The position numbers were made by a program, and so were the translations under genes. A DNA stretch of 64,000 nt from Panulirus ornatus. Taxonomy: Eukaryota > Arthropoda > Malacostraca > Decapoda > Palinuridae. The first letter of the stretch is position 1. Every line of letters starts with the position of its first letter. The DNA lies in assembly GCF_036320965.1 (NCBI RefSeq), contig NC_092240.1, positions 15,238,501-15,302,500 of the forward strand, given 5' to 3'. The notes beneath the pieces are model-generated. The model saw only the letters and a list, made by a program, of their open reading frames with translations. It had not been told where the DNA came from and did not search any database. Positions 1 through 9,198 of the stretch are shown one piece after another.

Positions 1-984
1 GTTATAACCAGGGATCTTGAACACCTTCGGGTGTTCAGTGTATTTCTAAAACCATTCCATGTATGGCACCTGATTACTTCCTCAACACTCATACCCACAG
101 ACATGTATATCCCCTCACACGGAGGCAGCAAATCATTACTCACTAATGGAAGAGCAGTTGGATGGTTTAGTCCCCACACCGGTAGTTTACTCAATGCTTC
201 AACAAGAATGGTCATTGGTTGCTTGGTTTAGCTTCCTCCCAACCGACGAGGAGGACAGGGTTGTCATACCCGTCAGTATAGTTCGAATTGTGGTAGAGCG
301 ATGTGCCAGGAGACACACAGAAGACCAGAGTGACGAAGTGGTGGAGGCAGGAGTGCATATATATTGTGTTACAACGTGCGGGGTTCGCGGGGATCATCCA
401 AGAACGGTGAAGCGATCGCGCGAGGAACAGATCGGTCCTCCTCATCTTGTTCCTCAGGTGTGATGAGGTCAGTTTAAAGTTTCGTTGTTTCATATACATA
501 ATAATGAGTTAGGTTAATCCTCCATATACTTATGAGTTATAGTAAGTGCTACATATGGAGTGAAGTGCACCGACATTACTCGTATGTATCAAATGCCTTA
601 TAGAAAAGAGGGGCTTGATCTAGTACAGAGAAATGATGCTATGATGAATACCAGCCATGATAAAGACTGATACTTGCAGGGATTGGTCATGAGTCGTAAC
701 GAGCAGTCGCTCCACTTCCAACCCATCATTGTAGATAGATCCCTGACGGAAAGTCCAGATCATTTTCATCTCATTCCGACTTGGCCTTGTGCCCCCCTAC
801 ATCATCCCTTCGTCAGATATGGAGTACAACCGTTAGGTTCTGAGATAGGTGATTCTAAACACAGTATTTACAGCAATATGTTGCAGTTTTTGCAACAATA
901 TATTGTCAGACGAGTGTCATCCATAGTAACGACTGGGTAAAAAGTAGCGAGGAAAACTTAAAACCAAAATCCAGGGATCTATTT
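1..984. other. Unassigned non-repetitive sequence
   Basis: I see no recognisable gene, repeat array or retroelement motif here. The longest open frame, 105 codons from 146 to 463 on +, has no domain I recognise and no supporting splice or codon signal. One local hairpin at 874-905 is listed separately. The stretch ends just before the 52-bp satellite region. Confidence 0.5.
874..905. other. AT-rich imperfect hairpin
   Basis: The left arm CAATATGTTGCA pairs with TGCAACA...TATTG on the right across a GTTTT loop, with a two-base bulge. It is a cruciform-capable palindrome. No flanking gene indicates a terminator or regulatory role. Confidence 0.6.
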
Positions 985-1167
985 TTCAAGGCTAGTTTCG
1001 ACAACGTCTTCGTCAGGAGAGGAATGGATAACAATCAGTCTCCTGAAGAAGATATTGTCGTAACTGATGACAATAGATTCCTAGCTCTTGCCGTCGGTTT
1101 TCCTTGTTATTTCTAATCCATACGCTGACATTAGGGAGCAAACGTGATCTTTTCGCGTTGTATACAA

Positions 1168-2053
1168 GCTGATCCCCAACACCTCGTAACATAGCGTCTC
1201 TGATCACTCAGTCTTGTGGGCTGATCCCCAACACCTCGTAACATAGCGTCTCTGATCACTCAGTCTTGTGGGCTGATCCCCAACACCTTGTAGCGTAGCG
1301 TCTCTGATCACTCAGTCTTGTGGGCTGATCTCCAACACCTTGTAGCGTAGCGTCTCGGATCACTCAGTCTTGTGGGCTGATCTCCAACACCTTGTAGCGT
1401 AGCGTCTCGGATCACTCAGTCTTGTGGGCTGATCTCCAACATTGTGTAGCGTAGCGTCTCTGATCACTCAGTCTTGTGGGCTGATCTTCAACACCTCGTA
1501 GCGTAGCGTCTCTGATCACTCAGTCTTGTGGGCTGATCTCCAACACCTCGTAGCGTAGCGTCTCTGATCACTCAGTCTTGTGGGCTGATCTCCAACACCT
1601 TGTAGCGTAGCGTCTCGGATCACTCAGTCTTGTGGGCTGATCTCCAACATTGTGTAGCGTAGCGTCTCTGATCACTCAGTCTTGTGGGCTGATCTTCAAC
1701 ACCTCGTAGCGTAGCGTCTCTGATCACTCAGTCTTGTGGGCTGATCTCCAACACCTCGTAGCGTAGCGTCTCTGATCACTCAGTCTTGTGGGCTGATCTC
1801 CAACACCTTGTAGCGTAGCGTCTCGGATCACTCAGTCTTGTGGGCTGATCTCCAACATTGTGTAGCGTAGCGTCTCTGATCACTCAGTCTTGTGGGCTGA
1901 TCTTCAACACCTCGTAGCGTAGCGTCTCTGATCACTCAGTCTTGTGGGCTGATCTTCAACACCTCGCAGCGTAGCGTCTCTGGTCACTCACTCTTATGAG
2001 CTGATCTTCAACACCTCGTAGCGTAGCGTCTCTGATCACTCACTCTTGTGAGC
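1168..2053. repeat. 52-bp satellite array with 208-bp higher-order unit
   Basis: A unit starting at GCTGATC recurs exactly every 52 bp (1168, 1220, 1272, 1324 and on), giving about 17 copies. Conserved parts are GCTGATC, CAACACCT, GTAGCGTAGCGTCTC and GATCACTCAGTCTTGTGG. A variant with ATTGTGTAGC in place of the CTCGTAGC form appears at 1441, 1649 and 1857. That spacing of 208 bp equals four units, so the array was amplified as tetramers. The first two units carry AACATAGCG and the last few carry CTCACTCTT, which are typical edge divergences. Confidence 0.93.
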
Positions 2054-2636
2054 CTTCATGAGACCAGTATGAACCAAAGGATAATTTGAGGGTGAAGGAT
2101 GACACCATCGTCTTCGCCAACGTAGCGACGTCGTTTCTGATCACACTTGTGACAGAAACGATCCTCACTTCCACATTGGAGACTTATGAACAGAATCATC
2201 GCCGTCAATGGCAATCCCTCGGCACTAACTAACTTACCGAATCCCTTCGTCCCCGCGCCATTTCCCGCCCGCTTGTGATTCAGGGAAAAATAAATAAATA
2301 AAATGCCACTCGGCGAATTCTGAGGGCGCTTCCCTGATCGCAGAGGCCACACAGCCACCATCAGTGTACACAAAAGGTGTGTGTGTCGACACTGAGCTGG
2401 CGGGGAATGCCACCAGAAGTGTCAGGGAAGGCTTACAAGCCGCCCCCGTTAGTGGTGGTGGAGTGAGCCGGCAGCGCGCCTTGCATAATGGTTTTAGCCA
2501 AATTTTACGCCAGCCTTGACGTCGCGTTGGCTAGAAATTTGGCGCGATTGTTCGCCATGTATTTTGCCTCTAGGTTATGGATAGGTTCTTTTCCTTTCAA
2601 TTCCACGTATTTATTCCAAATAAAGATGAAAAAAAT

Positions 2637-2640
<4 letters not shown>
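2054..2640. other. Unassigned sequence
   Basis: I see no gene or array. It contains an imperfect GTGGTGGTGG run near 2450-2463 and otherwise complex sequence leading into an (AT)n tract. Confidence 0.4.

Positions 2641-2702
<62 letters not shown>
2641..2702. repeat. (TA)n microsatellite
   Basis: About 31 uninterrupted TA units followed by a short CA run. It forms the left border of the inverted tRNA-like SINE pair. Confidence 0.97.
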
Positions 2703-2714
<12 letters not shown>

Positions 2715-2734
2715 GATATAGTACATATGAACGC

Positions 2735-2812
2735 GCACTTTTCATAGAACGCATAATGACCCCTACAACAAGGATTCGAACCTGGCCCTTTTGCGTAGTA
2801 TTCCATAATAGG
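2735..2812 (-). mobile_element. tRNA-like SINE fragment (inverted partner 1)
   Basis: Read on the minus strand it contains GGTTCGAATCC, a perfect RNA polymerase III B-box consensus, after CAAAAGGGCCA. It is followed by TTGTTGTAGGGGTCATTATG. The + strand partner just to its right has the corresponding CAAAGGGTCCAGGATCGAGTCC and GGGCATTATG parts. The two are therefore diverged copies of one tRNA-derived repeat in opposite orientations. The A-box half is not clear in this copy, which suggests 5' truncation. Confidence 0.6.
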
Positions 2813-2894
2813 GGTGAATATAGCCGAGCGGTTACCGTTCTCAGCGACCACGCAAAGGGTCCAGGATCGAGTCCTCGCTGTTGGAGGGCATTAT

Positions 2895-2897
<3 letters not shown>
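2813..2897 (+). mobile_element. tRNA-like SINE fragment (inverted partner 2)
   Basis: The sequence TAGCCGAGCGGTTA matches the A-box of tRNAs of the Ser/Leu type. GGATCGAGTCC lies about 45 bp downstream and matches the B-box with one substitution. There is no good acceptor stem closing a tRNA cloverleaf, and the unit runs straight into (AT)n, so a SINE head is more likely than a functional tRNA gene. Confidence 0.6.

Positions 2898-2964
<67 letters not shown>
2898..2964. repeat. (AT)n-(GT)n microsatellite
   Basis: About 29 AT units passing into a short GT run. It begins immediately after the tRNA-like SINE fragment. Confidence 0.96.
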
Positions 2965-3180
2965 ATATAATGAGTGAGAGTGATCCGAGATATTTACTAG
3001 ACCAGGGATAGTGACACAGTAGTAGTTGCAATGTCACCTCGTCACTGGTTCCTTTGTCCTTACGTGAGCTTCGTACAAGGTGCGAAATGTACTGACGGAG
3101 GGCGACTCGCAAAACATTCGCGGTTGTCGTTTGTCACTAGATAAAGTAATGCAATGCAGTTTAACTTCTCGAACAGAATA

Positions 3181-3520
3181 GCGCGACCCTTGAGCATGAC
3201 GGTGTTACGACCTTTGGGCACGACATTACGACTTTTGAGTACGACATTAAACCCTTGAGCACGACGTTACGACCCTTGAGCACGACGATGTTACAACCTT
3301 TGAGCACGACGGTGTTACGACCCTTGAACATGACAGTGTTACGACCTTTGAGCACGACGGTGTTACGACCTTTGAGCACGACGGTGTTACGACCATTGAG
3401 CACGACGGTGTTACGACCCTTAGGCACAATGGTACCTTTGAGTTCGACGCTAGAACGACCTTTGAGCTCGATGCTACAACTGTCAAACACAACGGTACGA
3501 CCTTTCTGTATGATGACCTG
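3181..3520. repeat. 24-bp minisatellite with TTGAGCACGACG core
   Basis: Units of about 24-27 bp read CTTTGAGCACGACGGTGTTACGAC with variable insertions. About 13 copies are present. The same core recurs at 30.1 kb and 50.8-51.3 kb. Downstream lies TGACCTGAGCTTTGAC, and similar TGACCTGACC sequence flanks the other two loci. Open frames through the array reflect the 3-divisible unit length, not a gene. Confidence 0.88.
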
Positions 3521-3724
3521 AGCTTTGACTTGGCCCTTACATAAATCAGGTCAAACACCAGCGTATCATATCTGAGGGTCGCGCACCGTCGAACTTCAGA
3601 ATGTAAAGATATTGTAGTGTAAGTAACAATTCACTACTCTTTTTTTATAAGTGAGGTGCTTTTTTTGCAACACTTACGGAGACCAAAGAGTTGTCATAGC
3701 CAATCCTCGCTAGGATGGTAAAGG

Positions 3725-3726
<2 letters not shown>

Positions 3727-3807
<81 letters not shown>

Positions 3808-3831
3808 TAAGAGAGAGAGAGAGAGAGAGAG
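3727..3831. repeat. (AT)n-(GA)n compound microsatellite
   Basis: About 41 AT units with one G interruption at 3789, followed directly by 11 GA units. Confidence 0.96.
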
Positions 3832-4262
3832 TGTAACCAGATCCCCAGACCCTTTTTTTATAACGTTATTTCTGAATTCTTTTTTTTTAATCTTATGGGG
3901 TTTCCATGTAACTGAAATTTACATATGATAATTCTCCTGAGGGATTGAAAAAGAGCCTGGAAGTCCATATCTTTTATGCTAATAAGAATAGGATTCCTCA
4001 GTCCTAGGGTTTTAGAAAATGAACACACATTTCACGTTTTTTGTTTCCTTCGGCTTCGGTGATAAGCGTTCGTGTTCATTCCATTTTCTCTTAATTCTTA
4101 GTTGCTATCGTGGTGTCAAGTGTTTTCCTTGGAATGTGGGTCATATTCATTATCCCTGTCTTTACAGTCATGATCATCATATTCATCTTCGCGTGTCATT
4201 AGCATTATGATTATCTAGCCCAGTCATTTATCCCAGTCATTAACGCTACAATCATTATCCAC
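3832..4262. other. Unassigned AT-rich sequence
   Basis: I see no gene. The stretch contains two T-runs (3850 and 3882 areas) and a 63-codon open frame at 4019-4210 without recognisable homology. Confidence 0.4.
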
Positions 4263-4282
4263 AGTGACCTCATTGCAGTCAT

Positions 4283-4376
4283 TTTCTATCATCATCATCA
4301 TCGTCATCATTATCATCATCATCATCGTCATCATTATCATCATTATCATCGTCATCACCATCATCACTTTCATCCC
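4283..4376. repeat. (ATC)n-type trinucleotide tract
   Basis: Imperfect ATC repeats with periodic GTC and TTA substitutions. On the minus strand they read as Met/Asp-rich peptides, an artefact of composition. Confidence 0.85.
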
Positions 4377-4465
4377 TTGAAAATCTTTAGAGGGCAGACT
4401 TAGGGCACATCCCCTACTACCAGTGCTGGAGCTATTTCGAGGGTAAACCTTTATCATTTATTACT

Positions 4466-5112
4466 AGTCTCTCCTCTGACTCTTCTGGTCTCTCCTCTGA
4501 CTCTTCTGGTCTCTCCTCTGACTCTTCTGGTCTCTCCTCTGACTCTTCTGGTCTCGCCTCTGACTCTTTTGGTGTCTCTTCTGTCTCTTCTGGTCTCTCC
4601 TCTGCCTCTTCTGGCCTCTCCTCTGCCTCTTCTCATCTCTCCTCTGACTCTTCTGGTCTCTCCTCTGGCTCTTTTGGTCTCTCTTCTGCCTCTTCTGGTC
4701 TCTCCTCTGCCTCTTCTGGCCTCTCCTCTGCCTCTTCTCATCTCTCCTCTGACTCTTCTGGTCTCTCCTCTGGCTGTTTTGGTCTCTCCTCTGTCTCTTG
4801 TGGCCTCTCCTCTAACTCTTTTGGTGTCTCTTCTGCCTCTTCTGGTCTCTCCTCTGCCTCTTCTGGTCTCTCCTCTGCCTCTACTGGTCTCTCCTCTGCC
4901 TCTACTGGTCTCTCCTCTGCCTCTACTGGTCTCTCCTCTGCCTCTATTGGTCTCTCCTCTGCCTCTTGTGGCCTCTCCTCTGCCTCTTGTGGCCTCTCCT
5001 CTGCCTCTTGCGGTCTCTCCTCTGCCTCTTCTGGTCTCTCCTCTGCCTCTTGTGGCCTCTCCTCTGCCTCTTGCGGTCTCTCCTCTGCCTCTTCTGGTCT
5101 CTCCCGTCTCCT
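4466..5112. repeat. 21-bp pyrimidine-rich minisatellite
   Basis: About 31 copies of a 21-bp unit of the form TCTCCTCTGCCTCTTCTGGT with variants at the last bases. The unit is divisible by 3, so all three frames on one strand stay open for more than 200 codons. The minus frame (242 codons, 5182 to 4454) encodes heptads of Arg-Gly-Arg-Gly-Glu-Thr-Arg type after a hydrophobic start MQYLKRLLLLLWCLASL. Whether that frame is expressed is discussed in the findings; the default reading is non-coding. Confidence 0.92.
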
Positions 5113-5308
5113 CTGTTCTCTCCCTATCTATCAGAGAAGCCAGACACCACAGCAGCAACAGAAGCCTTTTTAGATACTGCAAATTAGCCTTTCATGGCAG
5201 AAGTAGCAATACAAGGGTATAAAGTTTGCAATAAAGAAGGATTACATATGCCAGGTCGTGGAGTTATGATCTCTAGAAGGTCTAAATATAACAAGGTTGC
5301 ATTAATTG

Positions 5309-5311
<3 letters not shown>

Positions 5312-5375
<64 letters not shown>
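5312..5375. repeat. (AT)n microsatellite bordering LINE copy A
   Basis: About 32 AT units, then CATAT and the first LINE-derived bases. It marks the 5' junction of copy A. Confidence 0.96.
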
Positions 5376-5381
<6 letters not shown>

Positions 5382-5424
5382 GGCATGTGTACGTGTAGGA
5401 AGAGAGGAAAGTGATTGGTTCTCA

Positions 5425-6354
5425 GTGAATGTAGGTTTGCGGCAGGGGTGTGTGATGTCTCCATGGTTGTTTAATTTGTTTATGGATGGGGTTGTAAGGG
5501 AGGTAAATGCAAGAGTCCTGGAAAGAGGGGCAAGTATGAAGTCTGTTGGGGATGAGAGAGCTTGGGAAGTGAGTCAGTTGTTGTTCGCTGATGATACAGC
5601 GCTGGTGGCTGATTCATGTGAGAAACTGCAGAAGCTGGTGACTGAGTTTGGTAAAGTGTGTGGAAGAAGAAAGTTGAGAGTAAATGTAAATAAGAGCAAG
5701 GTTATTAGGTACAGTAGGGGTGAGGGTCAAGTCAATTGGGAGGTGAGTTTGAATGGAGAAAAACTGGAGGAAGTGAAGTGTTTTAGATATCTGGGAGTGG
5801 ATCTGTCAGCGGATGGAACCATGGAAGCGGAAGTGGATCATAGGGTGGGGGAGGGGGCGAAAATTTTGGGAGCCTTGAAAAATGTGTGGAAGTCGAGAAC
5901 ATTATCTCGGAAAGCAAAAATGGGTATGTTTGAGGGAATAGTGGTTCCAACAATGTTGTATGGTTGCGAGGCGTGGGCTATGGATAGAGATGTGCGCAGG
6001 AGGATGGATGTGATGGAAATGAGATGTTTGAGGACAATGTGTGGTGTGAGGTGGTTTGATCGAGTAAGTAACGTAAGGGTAAGAGAGATGTGTGGAAATA
6101 AAAAGAGCGTGGTTGAGAGAGCAGAAGAGGGTGTTTTGAAATGGTTTGGGCACATGGAGAGAATGAGTGAGGAGAGATTGACCAAGAGGATATATGTGTC
6201 GGAGGTGGAGGGAACGAGGAGAAGAGGGAGACCAAATTGGAGGTGGAAAGATGGAGTGAAAAAGATTTTGTGTGATCGGGGCCTGAACATGCAGGAGGGT
6301 GAAAGGAGGGCAAGAAATAGAGTGAATTGGAGTCATGTGGTATACAGGGGTTGA
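5425..6354 (+). CDS. Partial retrotransposon reverse transcriptase (copy A)
   Basis: A 309-residue open frame encodes the C-terminal half of the LINE polyprotein, which copies element RNA into DNA at a nicked target. It opens with GLRQGCVMSPWLFNLFMDG, a reverse-transcriptase template/primer-grip motif. LLFADDTALVA follows (FADD at about residues 54-57), giving the catalytic aspartates of motif C. The rest matches the LINE thumb and C-terminal region, ending in GHMERMSEERL and RGRPNWRWKDG. Motif A and the endonuclease are absent because of 5' truncation, so it cannot be a complete enzyme. The first codon is GTG; no genuine start exists, since the frame is open upstream to the (AT)n junction. 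No internal stop or frameshift is present. Confidence 0.9.
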   Translation: MNVGLRQGCVMSPWLFNLFMDGVVREVNARVLERGASMKSVGDERAWEVSQLLFADDTALVADSCEKLQKLVTEFGKVCGRRKLRVNVNKSKVIRYSRGEGQVNWEVSLNGEKLEEVKCFRYLGVDLSADGTMEAEVDHRVGEGAKILGALKNVWKSRTLSRKAKMGMFEGIVVPTMLYGCEAWAMDRDVRRRMDVMEMRCLRTMCGVRWFDRVSNVRVREMCGNKKSVVERAEEGVLKWFGHMERMSEERLTKRIYVSEVEGTRRRGRPNWRWKDGVKKILCDRGLNMQEGERRARNRVNWSHVVYRG

Positions 6355-6504
6355 CGTGCTGTCAGTGGATTGAAGCAAGGCATGTGAAGCGTCTGGGGTA
6401 AACCATGGAAAGCTGTGTAGGTATGTATATTTGCGTGTGTGGACGTGTGTATGTACATGTGTATGGGGGGGGGGGTTGGGCCATTTCTTTCGTCTGTTTC
6501 CTTG

Positions 6505-6532
6505 CGCTACCTCGCAGACGCGGGAGACAGCG
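6505..6532 (+). other. LINE family 1 3'-terminal stem-loop (copy A)
   Basis: CGCT, AC bulge, CTCGC, loop AGAC, GCGGG, then AGAC and AGCG. The inner and outer helices are separated by an internal loop. It lies about 10 bp before the A-run, where a LINE reverse transcriptase is expected to recognise its template RNA. Confidence 0.75.
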
Positions 6533-6548
6533 ACAAAGTATAAAAAAA

Positions 6549-6566
<18 letters not shown>

Positions 6567-6639
<73 letters not shown>
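6567..6639. repeat. (TA)n microsatellite after LINE copy A
   Basis: About 36 TA units directly abutting the A-run of the LINE. Confidence 0.97.
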
Positions 6640-6641
<2 letters not shown>

Positions 6642-7143
6642 TACACATGCGAATTGCTGTGCAGTGAAATTATATAAAAGATAATCCAGTTTACTATTAG
6701 AGTATTATACATAGCATCCCGAAAGAATAAGAAAATTATATCACTTAAAACGAAGAAATTAAGTCTTTAGTTAATAAAACAGGAAGCATCAATTCTCCAT
6801 TCTAAAAATCCTGATATTAACTGGGATGTATATTTTTTAGATGGAATCCATTAACTTCATAGAAAAATCAACTCAAAAGAACATTTCTAAGTCCAACGAT
6901 CCATGACCCAATGCGAGGTAGCAATATATATTAGACTTAACGATATCCACAACAAGAAATCTAATTAGTTCTTGTGAGGTCAGTGGCAAAAAAAAAAAAT
7001 ATATATTAAGCAAAAGAGATCGCAGTGTTACCAGATTCGGTGTAAATTTCTTTTATAAGAATAGTAACATGACAACGTCCAATTTTAGATAAGCTAAATG
7101 CAGCGAAACTCATCGGAATACAGATGATGTAGATTGGATCAAC

Positions 7144-7146
<3 letters not shown>
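6640..7146. other. Unassigned AT-rich sequence
   Basis: I see no gene, repeat array or recognisable retroelement motif. It has several A-rich runs, the longest near 6990-7000. Confidence 0.4.

Positions 7147-7219
<73 letters not shown>
7147..7219. repeat. (GA)n microsatellite
   Basis: About 36 GA units followed by a short AT stretch. Confidence 0.97.
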
Positions 7220-7222
<3 letters not shown>

Positions 7223-7541
7223 ATATAAATATATGCCCAGGAAGAAAAAGAGACGTAGCGAGAGCGAGAAGCCAGACTGGGTGATTAAATAAATTAAAGA
7301 GCTAATTATGTGTGTAAAAGAAGTGTGTTTAGAAAACGTAACGTTAAGGAAGTGGGTGAATCCACAATATCATGGGGTGACTATAAGATTACGAAGTCTT
7401 TAGGAAGAAGATTAAGATGAGTAGATGTGTATCTGAGAAAGAGACTCGCTCTCTCACCTACGTTAAAGAAAACTCGAAAAGAATTTCTTTTTGATGTATA
7501 AGGAAAGGAAAAAAGGTATGAAAGATACTGTAGCAGGTTCA

Positions 7542-7543
<2 letters not shown>

Positions 7544-7623
<80 letters not shown>
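7544..7623. repeat. (AT)n microsatellite, left border of SINE A copy
   Basis: About 40 AT units ending exactly at the TCCTGGGGAT start of the SINE. Confidence 0.97.
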
Positions 7624-7625
<2 letters not shown>

Positions 7626-7844
7626 TGGGGATAGGGGAGAAAGAATACTTCCCACGTATTCCCTGCGTGTCGTAGAAGGCGACTAAAAGGGAAGGGAGCG
7701 GGAGGCTGGATATCCTCCTCTCTCAAAAGAAGGAACAGAGAAGGGGGCCAGGAGAGGATATTCCCTCAAAGGCCCAGTCCTCTTTTCTTAACGCTACCTC
7801 GCTAATGCGGGAAATGGCGAATAGTATAAAAGAAGAAAAGAAAG

Positions 7845-7848
<4 letters not shown>
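7621..7848 (+). mobile_element. SINE family A, copy 1
   Basis: A roughly 225-bp element starting TCCTGGGGATAGGGGAGA. It contains CCCACGTATTCCCTGCG and CGTAGAAGGCGACTAAAAGG, then AAAGGCCCAGTCCTC, and ends in the cgctacctcgc stem-loop and an A-rich tail (AAAAGAAGAAAAG). A second copy lies on the minus strand at 19.42-19.64 kb with the same order of blocks. I see no pol III A/B boxes, so it is not evidently tRNA-derived. It is bracketed by (AT)n on both sides. Its terminal hairpin matches the LINE family 1 tail, which suggests mobilisation by that LINE. Confidence 0.8.
7792..7819 (+). other. 3'-terminal stem-loop of SINE A (copy 1)
   Basis: CGCT, AC, CTCGC, loop TAAT, GCGGG, AAAT, GGCG. The inner helix is identical to that of the LINE. 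The outer helix keeps pairing through a T-G wobble, so structure is conserved while loop sequence differs. Confidence 0.75.

Positions 7849-7904
<56 letters not shown>
7848..7904. repeat. (AT)n microsatellite, right border of SINE A copy
   Basis: About 28 AT units starting directly at the A-rich tail of the SINE. Confidence 0.96.
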
Positions 7905-7909
<5 letters not shown>

Positions 7910-8106
7910 TTACGTCGGAAAACACGAAGGAACTGATTTCCTCAATATATAATTATTTTAGTTGAGTAAAGGTCAAAATCTTTTTAGATATACCGCGAGC
8001 ACAGAACTTTTTCCAAGTTATAGAAGATGAAAATTCTGACACACATGACGCTAAAGTTTCTGAAGTTCGTAGAATATTTAGAAAACGAAACGAATAAGTC
8101 AGCTAA

Positions 8107-8111
<5 letters not shown>

Positions 8112-8185
<74 letters not shown>
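8112..8185. repeat. (CT)n microsatellite
   Basis: About 37 CT units. Confidence 0.97.
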
Positions 8186-8187
<2 letters not shown>

Positions 8188-9198
8188 AACACTGAAAGAA
8201 GGAAGTCAAGGAAAGAGCATTTCCCTTCACCGAGATGACTTCAAACTGCTTCAGGAAGAGAAAACGTCGAACATCTGGACGCTCATGAATGTAATGCCAA
8301 TTTGCAACAAAGGAGACACAAGATGCGAAGCTAAACTGTCGACCTGCCAGTAGTTCTACTTCGGTTTTAGGGAAAACGTTAGAAATAATGATAAAGGAGA
8401 AAAAAAAAATAACTTTTTTTTCATCACAGATTTGAACCTCATCCTTAGTTTACCTGGCTGCCACTTTGAATCATAGTCTGCTTTCCGCATACACCTTCCT
8501 ATAGAATTTCCTTGCCAACACCTTCCTAAAGAATTTCCTTGCCAGTATACTTTCTCCACACTGCATGATGCTCCTTCGTAGCGATCGTATCTAGCTGGAT
8601 GATGTGTGCCGAAGGGGATTCAAAGGTACTGGCCGAGTGGGGAAGAGTCTTATACTTTATCATCCATTCTCCATCGATATAGATTATAGACGTAGGGTTA
8701 CTAATACTAACCAGTAGATGAGGAGCCTCGTCCATCAGGTCTTCTGTTATCTCTCCTTCCATCGCATAGAATCACATAGACTCTCGTTGAAGTCTCCTCT
8801 TCTAATCTCTCTTCTACTTATAATAGTCTCTCATCCGCCTCTCCTCGTCTCGCCTATCTAGAGGCCTTGTCAAGTCGAACTCCCACTTTTCCGTGTTCTC
8901 TCCCCGACTCCTTTCCACCCATCCCTCCCTAGGATCGCATCTGAGCCACTGTGGTTATCAGTGCTGACAATAATTAATCATCCTCTTCTCCAAGGGTAGC
9001 CAACGGGTCAGGGGTTTATAAACAAATGACGTCTGATTCCCTCGCACAGTCGTTGCCGCCACTCGTTAACTGCTGGACAAGACGCTTGACAACCAAACTT
9101 TAATTTTGTGTTCGCGTTAGTTGATCAGATTGATTAATAGCGAGTAATAAGAGTATTTAGAAGATTTTTTTTTTGAAGTAGAAAGGGCCTTGTTGTTC

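Larger units (their letters stand above)
5381..6566 (+). mobile_element. LINE family 1, copy A (5'-truncated)
   Basis: A 5'-truncated APE-type non-LTR retrotransposon. Homology to copies B and C starts at AGGCATGTGTACGTG, in the middle of the reverse-transcriptase domain. It runs through the stop codon at 6352-6354 and a roughly 185-bp 3' UTR to an A-run at 6542-6566. The element sits between (AT)n tracts at 5312-5375 and 6567-6639. The 3' UTR contains TGACGTGCTGTCAG just after the coding end and the terminal stem-loop at 6505-6532. Near identity to B and C implies recent insertion. The clade assignment (RTE-like) is tentative. Confidence 0.9.

Noticed and set aside
1013..1207. 64-codon minus frame upstream of the satellite as part of a Penelope-like protein
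   Set aside because: The residues do not match the GIY-YIG or RT signatures; the end lies in the satellite monomer.
1168..2053. CRISPR-like direct-repeat array
   Set aside because: The units are contiguous 52-bp monomers with no unique spacers; variation is substitution within the monomer, there are no cas genes, and the surrounding DNA is eukaryotic.
2813..2890. Functional tRNA gene
   Set aside because: A- and B-box-like words are present, but no acceptor stem closes and no clear anticodon arm forms. A related inverted copy and flanking (AT)n fit a SINE better.
2641..2965. Long open frames encoding Ile-Tyr, Val-Cys, Leu-Ser or Arg-Glu dipeptide runs here and at about 60 other places
   Set aside because: They are translations of (AT)n, (GT)n, (CT)n and (GA)n tracts, open on both strands, with no gene context.
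5838..6648. Minus-strand frames of 150-248 codons overlapping LINE copy A (also at 28.8-29.3, 37.1-37.5 and 45.9-46.5 kb)
   Set aside because: They are antisense shadows of the LINE C-terminal coding region, present at every copy of the element.
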